DNA from: Leptobrachium leishanense
Taxonomy: Eukaryota > Chordata > Amphibia > Anura > Megophryidae
Length of the DNA stretch: 64,000 nucleotides
Assembly: GCA_009667805.1 (NCBI GenBank)
Contig: CM019065.1
Coordinates: forward strand, 154,664,101-154,728,100
Reading direction: 5' to 3'
Shown piece after piece: positions 54,737-64,000 of this stretch; position 1 is the stretch's first letter; every line of letters starts with the position of its first letter. The notes under the pieces were generated by a model. That model did no database searches. It was given only the letters and a program-made list of their open reading frames with translations, and was not told where the DNA came from. The position numbers and the translations under genes were made by a program.

Positions 54737-56068
54737 GAGGGGGCGTGGCCGGCTGCTGAAGAGAGAGGACGCGTGTCTCAGGAGCTCCGACCCGTTCCTC
54801 TCTCTTGGGGTTCCCTTGCCGTTTTTACTGCAGATTTTCGTTCCACAGGACCCCGGAGCAGCTAGCCATTGGAGCCAAGATGTCCAGGGCCCGTTCTGTC
54901 CCCCCCCGGACCAGAGAGAGCCGATATGTGTCAGGCATGGGGTGACGGCAGCCATCTTGAGGCCTAGCTCCGGGCTGCATCGTGGCTTGGGAGTGAGAGA
55001 ACCTGATCCCATCACCCCAGCTGACCTGGTAGACGGAACGGATGGAGGACACGCAGGGAGGCGGGCGGGTGCCCTGTCGCTTCCCGCAATGTCTGGCCTG
55101 GAGGCGGCATCCCTGACACTCGAGGGCCTACTGTTGGAGGAGGGGGATGAGAGCCCGTTGACGTGGGGTGCCATGCGGCGCTTCACAGCGGCCCTGAGGA
55201 GCTGCAGTGGCGCAGGTACCCTGAGCGACGGTGTACCTGAAGGGGACCAGATGGTGACAGAAGACCCGGGTGATGTGAACGTGGAGGAGTCTGCAGCTAC
55301 GCGGTCGGGGGTGTTGCCACCTCCCGAACCTATGGTGGCTGAGCTGAGCCTGGTCGAGGCCTGTCACGCAGCTGTAACAGAGGGCTACAACATGGTCGAC
55401 ATCCCGAATGAGACACCGACTCCGCTACCCATACCTGGCTGTACTCAAGTAGATCGTGAGGAGGGATGGAGGCAGGTCCCTCTCCTGTTGGGAGCTAGGT
55501 CGCTTCTCAGCGTTTGGGAGGAGCTGGCCCACCGGAGCGCCAAAACGGCGGTTGCAGTGGAGAGGAACGGCGGGTACCTCCTAGGGTTGTCTGATATGCT
55601 GCCGGCCTTGTCTCTTGCTGACAGGCCTTGTCTACTCTGCCTCACCCTGCCTGCTTTGCAGATGCCTCCATTTCGGGACACAGGCTTATTTTTCCTGCCC
55701 TGTCTTTTTGACGATGACCTACTGTTTCTTTTATAGGAACTCTCTGCCCACACGCTGAGACTTTTCATATTTTATTTTTATTTTCCGATGAGACCTCCCC
55801 ATTGGGGATGATTTTCTGTTATTTTCTGTGCTCTACGATGATACTTTTTGCTTCCCGAGACGTTTTAGTTTTTATTGCTGCCATTCAGATGACTTGTTGC
55901 TGATTTTCGAAGCTATTTTATTTTCCTTTTTCTTGCTGATGTCTGGATAACTCTCTTTGCATTTTATTGTGTTACTTTTTGCCGAGTACTCTGGCCCTGC
56001 GAGGCCTTCTGTTGATGTATATATGACCTTTACTCATAATAAAAAAAAATCAATATAAAAAAATAAAC
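54737..56068 (+). mobile_element. Non-LTR retrotransposed element, GGGGGCGTGGCCGG family, copy 2
   Basis: AAAAATTGTAATTA is duplicated exactly at 54723-54736 and 56069-56082. The 5' end is GGGGGCGTGGCCGGC and the 3' end is A-rich. A 306-codon frame (54816-55736) runs through it. Around SGLEAASLTLEGLLLEEG and ESPLTWGAMRRFTAAL it resembles the 130-codon frame of copy 1, so the family may have had a real protein, possibly an N-terminal ORF1 or untranslated leader of an L1-type parent. No RT is present. Confidence 0.85.
54816..55736 (+). CDS. Hypothetical frame in retrotransposed element
   Basis: This open frame of about 306 codons has no recognised domain. It is Leu-, Pro- and Gly-rich, with ESPLTWGAMRRFTAALRSCS at about residues 112-131 shared in part with the copy at 20.7 kb. 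Conservation of this patch between two diverged copies hints at past coding constraint. The end (FFLPCLFDDDLLFLL) reads like translated 3' UTR. Host function is unlikely. Confidence 0.25.
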   Translation: MPFLLQIFVPQDPGAASHWSQDVQGPFCPPPDQREPICVRHGVTAAILRPSSGLHRGLGVREPDPITPADLVDGTDGGHAGRRAGALSLPAMSGLEAASLTLEGLLLEEGDESPLTWGAMRRFTAALRSCSGAGTLSDGVPEGDQMVTEDPGDVNVEESAATRSGVLPPPEPMVAELSLVEACHAAVTEGYNMVDIPNETPTPLPIPGCTQVDREEGWRQVPLLLGARSLLSVWEELAHRSAKTAVAVERNGGYLLGLSDMLPALSLADRPCLLCLTLPALQMPPFRDTGLFFLPCLFDDDLLFLL

Positions 56069-56082
56069 AAAAATTGTAATTA

Positions 56083-56877
56083 ACAATTTTCATGATTATC
56101 TTCCAGAGTTATGGCTGTATGTAAAGTGGAAAAAAATAATATGACTCTGAGTTGAAATTTGTATGGAAATAGGAGAAAGCATTGAGCAGTCAGGATTCAT
56201 GCCCCCCCTCCCATGTGCAATAATAGTAGTTAAGGACCATTCTTCTTAAAACATTTCCAGCCTGTTTATATTTGGTGCTGAGGGCTTCATCCTAAATTCC
56301 TATCCCCACTTCAGGTTTCAGAAATAACAGATGTACACATGTCGATACACAGTTTTGTTTTCCTACTGAATTGTTTGCACACTGTCAGCTATCATTAGCC
56401 AAAGGCGACAAAGCATAATTAGACTTCAGATAATTACAGTATATATTCTGCCTGTACATCCACAATCCTAAACACAGACTGCCAGCCACTGGTCAGACCC
56501 GCTTCCTGGGCATAATCCTCTTTATAGTCGTGTTTTGGTTTCAGACTTTGCTATTCTCACTGCTTCCTTTTCCAAATACGATCATTTCCACTTAAGGGCT
56601 TTTTGGATTAGTACCGAATAATTATATATAGTATATGTGAATATATACATATACAAACTGTGTGTTATAAACAGGAATAATGGAGGATTCTGCCGTATCT
56701 GCCATCTCCAGACAAGTAGAGTATTATTGGAGGGAAAAGAAACAGTCTGCCACTGCTGATTGTGCTTTAATTTCCTCGTTTAACCCCTTCAAGTTTAGAT
56801 AACACATTGAAGAGTCATTTGGCTATGGAAAGAATGTCATCTCTGCAGCTTTGCTAATGTGAATTTAGAATTAAACT
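56083..56877. other. Unassigned
   Basis: AT-rich intergenic sequence. I could not find a repeat or gene. Confidence 0.35.
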
Positions 56878-56985
56878 AGTATTTTATTTATTTACTTATA
56901 AAGGATTTTACCAGGAAGGATACATTGAGATTTCTCTCGTTTTCAAGTATGTCTCGGGTTCAAGAACATTGAACATTGAAAAGAT
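56878..56985 (-). mobile_element. LINE 3' tail fragment
   Basis: The complement of the LINE tail: TTTATTTATTTACTTATAAAGG, then ACCAGGAAGGATACATTGAG and TTTCTCTCGTTTTCAAGTATG. Confidence 0.8.
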
Positions 56986-57102
56986 ATCAAAATGCCTATT
57001 ATCTGTAAACCTTTTCCATACAAACATGTTGAAGTATAATGTAGGCGTCCATGGGCTGTCACGGCGTAGCTAACATGGTCATCTTCACAGAGTTATATTT
57101 AA

Positions 57103-58336
57103 CCACTTGAATGCTAAGGACGCGCTGAGCGCGTCCTCAGCATTCCCCTGGTATGCGGAGGACGCGCTGAGCGCGTCCTCGCATTGGGGTCAGCGTTCGG
57201 CCGGGTACCGGCCGATCGCTGGCCCTCCGGTGCGGGCTGACATCCTGGATGTCAGCCCGGCATCCGGAGCAGTGGCCGCCATTATTATGTGTCATCGCGC
57301 CCCCGCGATGACACATAATTCAGGCGCCCCCCCCGCATGTGCGGAGGAGGCGCCTGAAAGGGAGGGGGGGGAGGTCCTTCGGACCTCTCTCCTCCCGATC
57401 GGCGGCTCACAGGGGCTTAACCCAGGCATCATTTGGAAGGGCACAGCCTGCCCTTCCAAATGATGCCTGGCATTAACCCCTGGGGAGCTGGATCGCAAAT
57501 CGGCGCTGAAAAGCGCCGATTTGCGATCCTTCCCGGGAGCTGGCCGACATCTTGGATGTCGGCCAAGCTTCCGGGAACTCCCCCAGAGGACTGGCGTCAT
57601 CGTGCGCAGCACGATGACGCCAGTCCTAGCATTAACCCCTAACTGCCACGAAGTGTGGAGATAGGGAGTTCCAATGAACTCCCTATCTCCCGATCCGTGG
57701 CAGTTAGGGGTTAAATTTTGATATCGTTGGATCGGCCAGAGCATGGCCGTTCCAACGATACCAAACATGAAAGTAAAATAAATTGTAAAAAAAAAAAAAA
57801 AAGAAAAATAAAAATAAAAAAAAATTAAAAAAAAAAATAATAAAAAAAAATAAACACTTTTTTTTTTTTTTTTTTGTTTTGTTAATGCAGCAATATTGTT
57901 CCCATTTCAATTATAATGTGAACAATGATGCTGCATTAACGATTTTTGTATGCGGTGCGTTTGTTAAAAATGGTGTCATTTTCCCCAAAAAAAATGTAAC
58001 GAGACCCCATCTCTAATTTTTTTAACAAGCGCACCCCATACAAAATATATCCGCAATTGCTCGCATGTTAAAATGTGGAAAAAAACACTTTACACGCTGT
58101 AATTATTGAAAATACATATTTTATTGCATTTTTTGTTATAATATACAAACATGACATAACGTATACACATAATAATGACATATTATGAATCTACCGAGTC
58201 TGACGGAAAGAACGATATATAATATGTCGATGTCATATACTAAAATAAGCCTTCAAAACACGTTTAAACATGATGCGCAAAACAGGTAAAAAATGACCTC
58301 AGCACAGGGGCGGGAAAAGCCTCAGCAGCGAAAGGG
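57103..58336. mobile_element. Non-autonomous piggyBac-type element, copy 4, best hairpin chain
   Basis: TTAA is at 57099-57102 and 58337-58340. Left end CCACTTGAATGC, right end GCAGCGAAAGGG. The left 650 bp is a run of perfect or near-perfect hairpins: GGACGCGCTGAGCGCGTCC twice, GGGCTGACATCC with its complement, GTGTCATCGCG with its complement, CAGGCATCATTTGGAAGGGC with its complement, GGATCGCAAATCGGCGC with its complement, GACTGGCGTCATCGTGC with its complement, GGAGATAGGGAGTTC with its complement. No transposase. Confidence 0.9.
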
Positions 58337-58379
58337 TTAATCTTTGTTTTAAATCTTTTCACCAAAATTATCAGCAGGA

Positions 58380-59200
58380 CCAGCAATTTCACTTTCATTA
58401 TTATTTCTATACGATTTTGCAGACACTTGGACTGACTAGGACGGCTTTTTATGCCGAAACCCATTTCAGGACGCTGCGTGTCTATTTAATTAATTTACTG
58501 CTTTCGATTTCATTTTATTTTAAATAAATTGGTTATACTTTTTAACCATCCACTGGCCGACCTGCCTTTATTTACCGCTGCTTGGAATCTACACCCAACA
58601 ACACCTGCATCTGGGGATTGACCACCAAAAGGGGTTTTAGGTACCCACCCTAAGGGTACCTAATGCTACAAGAACTGAGCCCACTAATTACAGGAGGCTC
58701 CAGAATCGTTGAGTGTTACTCTGAATTTAAAATCCTACCCAGTGACATACAGCGTCTGTCTCCTAGTATCTTTCTCTCATTCAAGTGATCTGCACTGACA
58801 AAAGAAGAGTAGTGCCACCCTACTTGGCCAGAGGCCCATTAACCTAGAGCCAGGATCCATTAAGGCTCTTTTAAATGTGAGTTCCCCCTTTAAAAATAGA
58901 AGGAGCTCCACCATTTTTAACGATTATCTGCACCATTTGTTCTTGTTTCAGCTTTTCTTCTCTTTGAGAAACGTCAAGAGATCTGACCACAAGCATTCGC
59001 ACTTTGAAGAGGACTGTTTCATTATTTTATTTGAGTATTGTAAGTTTTATATACCACCTTTTTCTCCACTGGAGTATTGCTGATGTACAGCCAATTACAC
59101 GGACACAATAGACACTATCACTTTGGATGCGCCATATGGAATTCTTTTTAGTATAGTTTGATATGTTGAGCACGAATTTTGATTGTTTTATTTGTGCATA
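58380..59200 (+). mobile_element. Possible Penelope-like terminal region
   Basis: GGACTGACTAGGACGGC...GCCGAAACCCATTTCAGGACG followed by an AT-rich segment looks like a degenerate hammerhead-type terminus. The rest has no coding motif. Confidence 0.3.
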
Positions 59201-59275
59201 CTTTATCCATGTTTACATACAGAAAAGATGGCGTCAGGCCTGTACTCACCAGAGCAGCTGCAACAGCCAGTAGTA

Positions 59276-59935
59276 ACAGCCCAGTTCATGTATAAAACAT
59301 AACAAGAAAAAAAAAGATGTAATCTTCGCTCGTTTCTATACAATTCCATGTACAACAAAACACTATCAGAGGTTTTAGTTTGTTTTAATGGCCATTGAAA
59401 CGTAAGCTCACTCGCCCCATCAAGGCACCTCTTTGTAGAGTGAGTCCTATGCAATGTACCAAAAGCTGCTCTTCTGAGCAGCTACATGCCCCTCCTGCTG
59501 CTTTTCAGCTAAGGAGAGGCAGAAAAATGGTGGGTTTTATTTATACAGGTACCAAGCACTTCCCATTTGGGGTTGAAAACAAAAACATGGAAAAAGGAAC
59601 AGCAGCAAAAATGACTAACTGGTGTTACAGTTACCCCAAATGGGAAGTGCTTGGTGCGTGTATAAATAAAACCCACCATTTTTCTGCCTCTCCGTAGCTG
59701 AAAAGCAGCAGGAGAGGCATGTAGTTGCTCAGAAGAGCAGCTTTTGGTACATTGGTTAGGACTCACTCTACAAAGAGGTGCCTTGATGGGGCGAGTGAGC
59801 TTACGTTTCAATGGCCATTAAAGCAAACTAAAACCTCTGATAGTGTTTTGTTGGAATTATATAGAAACGAGCGCAGATGACAACTTTTTTCCTTGTTAGG
59901 TTTTATCCATGTTTAGGCATCATCCCATTATTGGT
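59276..59935. repeat. Long foldback element, arms about 300 bp
   Basis: Sequence from about 59276 to 59575 is repeated in inverted orientation at about 59632-59930, around a 56-bp loop. Examples are CACTATCAGAGGTTTTAGTT against AACTAAAACCTCTGATAGTG, and CCAAGCACTTCCCATTTGGG against CCCAAATGGGAAGTGCTTGG. The arms are roughly 93-95% alike by eye. Both strands therefore carry nearly the same 100-codon frame. Confidence 0.92.
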
Positions 59936-62475
59936 TTTATTTTCACTTATTTATTGTCACATACTGTCACTGAATAGCACCTTGTAATATTTACGTGTGA
60001 TATACGCCAGTCGCGCCTGCACTTTTACACTTTCTTTTATCCTAAAATTTCAGCAAACCTATGGACAGGATTAGTGTGCACATCCCATTTCCACCTGCAA
60101 GAGTGAAATGTATATGACATCACAACAGCCATCTTTGTATTCACCATATGTATTCCATCCGTGACATTTTCTGTGCGTTGTATTCATAATATGTATAGGC
60201 ACCCATCGTGGAATTTGTCGGTGGATTCATTATATAAATACCTTCAGTGACATTCTCTGTGGCAGGCATCTTTGTATTCTTAACATACATATGTGGTATT
60301 AATGGTGACCTTTCTTTGTATTTGTTATATAAATGTTTTCAATGACCTCCTTCATTCCATCTGCCTTTGTATATGGGATAATTACGATATAGTACCGAGA
60401 CCTCCTCTAGAACAATCAATGCTTTATTTGCAAATCAGAAAATGAAGGAATGCAACATGCCTATGAGAGCGGAAAGGGGAGGAGGCAAGCGTATGTCCTG
60501 GAACATGTACAGAACAGGTTCCTTAAAGCAACATTCATAATACTCATATGCCCATGTACTAATATCATTTCATGATATGAATGTTTTGGCAATAATATAC
60601 AGTATATATATATTTTTTTCGTTTTATACAGTTTGAGGTACCGGATCCACCCAAATATGTCCCAGAACACAGACAATCAAAAACCAAGAGGTCCCGGATC
60701 CTGTTCCCCCAGGGAAAAGCACGTTTGGACTTTTGTTTCCACCATATCATTAAAGACCTCTTCGTGGTAACCATCTGTGTCTAATTATTTTTCTACAGTG
60801 TTCAAATCTCTACCTGTTTTATTTCTCATCCTCATTGAGGTTGCCAGATCCTCCATGTTCTCCTGTAGATATACTTTGTTCATGCTGATGTGCAGTGCAT
60901 AAGTAATGTAACCCTATATAATTTATATAATACAGGTAAGATGCACTGGCATGACCAGCTAATTGATTTCCTTCCCAAAGCATTTAAATTAAATTAGACA
61001 TGTTGATTGTCAGCAACTTCCATGATCCAAGCATGAAATGGTCCAATCTTGGCTGACCTGACAGCAACCATAAGCCACAAGGAAAAACTGCAAATATAGT
61101 ATAGTATTACAAGTGGTAATCAATAAACTATCAGGCAAATCAATAAACTATCAGGCACTGAGTACAGAGCCATATACTGCATTATTACTAGTTTTCAAGC
61201 CTGTTTTTTGCAGTTTATTATTTGCAGGGCTACCATCAGAAATCTTAGAGGCCCTTACAGACCCACTGATCAGGGACCCCCTTCACTGAGCTATTTCCTA
61301 TAAACTAGTTAAACATAAACATAAACATTTTGACTCCTCTTCTGCTTACCTTATGTTACAGGGAATGGGCTAAATCTCTGGTGTATAAAAAATGTTTTCC
61401 TGGTGGGAAAGTTTTCGCTCTTCCAGACTAATTGCTCGCTCAGCAATTACGTACAGTGCTCTTACTGGCTCCAGATGCTGCGGCCCACTGGGAAATTTCC
61501 TGGTATCCCAATAGGGCAGAACAAGGTGACACGGATGGGCTCTTACATCTGAGAAACTTCAACAAGCTAGACAGCGTTTGGTAAGGGCCAGGGCCAACTT
61601 GAGCCACTGGGCCATAGAACATATCATGGTTGTCACCCCCTGATGGAAGCCCTAATTTCTTGGCTTTTATTGATCTTTCAAGCCAGCATAACCACCCGAA
61701 AGGGAGTGAGAATTATTGACCTCGCCTCTCCTTTTTCAGTGTATATATTGGAAAGTGCGGGTAAAAGGAAGCCGCCTTCGCTGGATGTGATAGAGGCCCG
61801 TGTCATGACAAATTTCCATTTATCTCTGTCTTTGTGCATTGAAATATGTAGCCTTTCACAGAGAAAATTATCAAGTAATTCATAGTACACTTATGTGATG
61901 GGGCAGACCTGACAAGTCACAGGGCCCAGCCGAGAGACATCCAATTTAACCTCACACCTCTCGATCACCCGCGAGTCCTAGGATGTCACCCAGTTTTCAG
62001 AAGGCCTGAAGGAAAATGCACTTCCTTGAAGACCTGTTTAATGACACTTGCAGTAATTGAGTGGTTAAATTAGGACTTTTGAAGCCTATAGACAAGTGCA
62101 CCAAGCTGCGATTGTGCCAGTGCAGCTCTTGTTGGCTGCTCAACATGGCAGCTGGCCACCCTTTTGTGCAAGCACTGACACAACATACCCATTTTGAGGT
62201 ATGGCGGTGACGACGATGATGTGAATTGCGCCACAACCACTCCTCATGGACGGTCATGCCCTCAGCACTCGACTTGCTGAATTTGGAGGTCCAGGTGGGG
62301 GACATACAAAGGTAGAAAGTATATATGTATCCATAAAATCTTGTGGCCAAAATCATGGCTATATTCCAAAAATGTTTAAAAAACTGTGGCAATCCCAAAG
62401 ACATTGTTCTAAACATTAAGGTGATTATGTAGTAATTTGTGTAATAGATTTGTCTTCTCTAACTCTTTATTACAG
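59936..62475. other. 2.5 kb without a recognised gene
   Basis: Mostly AT-rich. Blocks at 61400-62400 may be degraded retroelement sequence, but I found no motif to prove it. If the exon at 62476 is real, this would be intron. Confidence 0.35.
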
Positions 62476-62554
62476 TATTATTACAGTGATCCTTATAGCC
62501 TCTTTGCCTATTTGGGAATCCTGGGACTTAAGGTCTTCACCATATTAAAGGCAG
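62476..62554 (+). other. Exon-like segment of unknown gene
   Basis: A strong polypyrimidine tract and acceptor (TTGTCTTCTCTAACTCTTTATTACAG) precede 79 bp ending AAGGCAG/GTAAGTG, a consensus donor. Only one frame is fully open; it encodes a hydrophobic peptide including PYSLFAYLGILGLKVFTIL, which could be part of a membrane segment. A second AG at 62485-62486 offers an alternative acceptor. I do not recognise the protein, and no partner exon was found in the window. It may be a chance match. Confidence 0.35.
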
Positions 62555-63410
62555 GTAAGTGTTCAGATCCGTAAGCTGGTGTCTGTACTATGTATTTCTT
62601 AATCATGTCTCACTGTTAGGAAACATCTGGTCACCCCGTGTAAAAAATTCACACAGCTTAGCATAGCAGATCCAGTTCTGCGTAACAAATCTCTTGGTTT
62701 CAGACACAAACATCTGAAATGTCAGGAAACCTGAACTAGCGTGGAATTTTTCATTAGTGGCAGTGTCATTATAGCACCTTATGTGGCATGGCGGAGTGCT
62801 TTCTCCTTATTGGAAGCATTTAGCCCTTACATACAAAAAGTAATATTACCCTTTCCCAGCAGCCCTCATCATCCTGGGGTGGCAGTTTCCAGTGATTTAT
62901 GGGGCAATTGAAACCATACAGTATTTAGTGAGTGTTCCCTGTGTCGTGCCCTCTGATCTCTGCTCCTAATTAGAAGCCAGGGCCAGCTGTAACATGGACT
63001 GGGGGCCGGCTGGGTGGGCTAGGCACAGCATATCCAGTCTGCTCAACAGTTTAAGGAGACACCTCACCTGCAGCACACATTGTATTGTTTGTTTGGGATG
63101 TAGGGGAAGATTGACCTCTTAGCTCCCTGGGCACCGAGGCCTGTTATAGAAGACTCCCGCATATTTACTGTAAGAAGGTGGTGTTCATGTGAGAGTAGAA
63201 TGGTGTATCTGTCATATTGGGTTCTCAGCAGGAAATCAATTTCTGTGCACTGACTACCTTACATTCTTCTGAATACAGAAAAAGACTAATGGGCTCCTCC
63301 AGCCATATGTTTAGTGGTTATACCCATGGATGAGTTGAGTAATGCCCCTACACGATGAAGCATGGCTTCTAGTCGTCAATGAAATTTAAATTTAAAGGTA
63401 CTCTGTAATC
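62555..63410. other. Unassigned
   Basis: No gene or repeat is recognised. Confidence 0.35.
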
Positions 63411-63608
63411 GGCTGGGTGGAGGAAAGGTAACATCACTGCTCTTTGACTGTGGAGCTACAGGTTCAAATCCCAGCCAGAGCACCTGTCCTGTAATTGTCC
63501 TTGGGCAAGACACCTAACAGTATATACTTGTCACCCAGGACATACTTGAAAACGAGAGAAATCTCAATGTATCATTCCTGGTAAAATCCTTTCTTGTTTA
63601 AAAAAAAA
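63411..63608 (+). mobile_element. tRNA-derived SINE, copy 3
   Basis: GGCTGGGTGGAGGAAAGG, B-box-like GGTTCAAATCCCA, GGGCAAGACACCTAACAG, GAAAACGAGAGAAATCTC and a poly(A) end. Best preserved B box of the three full-length copies. Confidence 0.88.
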
Positions 63609-64000
63609 TGGCACCCAAGTAGTTGGTGAGGTTTCCTATACAACCAGCATATAGGGTGGCAGTGTTGTTAGTTTCCTCCTGTTTCTGGCTTTGTGTCACT
63701 CTGTCCTCAGCACCCTGGGTCCGATGCACCAGAAGTGAGGATTTTGTTCATGTGTTTTTTTAACATTCTGTGTGTGTAAGTGATTTTTTTCTTCTTTAAA
63801 TATACCTCCTGCAAGGCAGAGTAACGGGGGGACCTTGGAATTGTTTCTTAACCTGCCGTGAAAGCTGAATAGCAAAACTGGGGTCAACATGGGATTGGAA
63901 TAGCAGGAGTTAGCATTAATGAGCTGGGCCTTTCCCCTTTACTGCTCACGTGTTAATAGGTATGGCAAGTGTAATAAAGCCAACAATTGGCAGACCGTCT
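63609..64000. other. Unassigned
   Basis: No feature is recognised at the right end. Confidence 0.35.

Noticed and set aside
58430..58470. Hammerhead ribozyme near 58.44 kb
   Set aside because: CTGACTAGGA departs from the CTGANGA core. Only a three-pair stem and GAAA remain, so it is not called as a ribozyme.
59395..59811. Matching 100-codon frames on opposite strands
   Set aside because: They are the two arms of one foldback repeat. No domain, and a mirror-image pair is expected from the palindrome.
61640..62416. Possible L1 relic on either strand
   Set aside because: A few loosely similar words only. No endonuclease or RT motif could be aligned.

Overview
This window looks like gene-poor nuclear DNA from a vertebrate with a large, transposon-rich genome. 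An amphibian, probably a frog, is my best guess. The evidence is one clear vertebrate homeobox gene and a mixed mobile-element load: CR1, L2-like and L1-like LINEs, a tRNA-derived SINE that shares its tail with a LINE, Penelope-like traces, hAT, piggyBac and PIF/Harbinger elements, a Ty3/gypsy-type LTR element and a solo retroviral-type LTR. The class assignment is inference; nothing bacterial is present.

The only host gene I can support is nkx3-1, an NK-family homeodomain transcription factor on the minus strand. Exon 1 (38085-38322) carries the FLIQDIL repression motif. Exon 2 (33270-33691) carries the homeodomain. The splice sites are canonical and in phase, giving about 219 residues. The 4.4-kb intron holds about 2.6 kb of TATC/GATA microsatellite, a nested inverted repeat and a unique block that could be regulatory. 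A CCAAT box and a TATA-like box lie upstream, and an AATAAA lies 0.5 kb past the stop. One further exon-like segment of unknown identity is at 62476-62554.

Regions: 1-9.5 kb holds L1 relics, one split by a hAT element with a 21-bp minisatellite and another split by an L2-like LINE, plus a piggyBac hairpin element and a Penelope-like fragment carrying a SINE. 10.4-14 kb is a three-level nest. 16.7-24.9 kb holds an inverted pair of one MITE family, Harbinger MITEs, and a 3-kb hAT carrying a retrotransposed element. 25.9-31.7 kb has a nested hAT, a solo LTR and several foldback elements. 32-39 kb is nkx3-1. 39.6-49.4 kb is a dense mosaic of hAT, Harbinger, piggyBac, CR1 and MITE copies. 49.8-54.3 kb is an LTR retrotransposon with an intact Gag resembling PNMA proteins and a protease, but no reverse transcriptase or integrase. 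54.4-64 kb contains SINEs, a second copy of the retrotransposed family, a piggyBac element with chained perfect hairpins, and a 0.65-kb foldback.

The elements do not work together as an operon would. What the window records is insertion history. Many insertions keep intact target-site duplications (TTAA, TAA/TTA, 8-bp and longer), so nesting order can be read directly. The most notable system is the non-autonomous PNMA-like LTR element; PNMA genes are known domesticated capsid genes.
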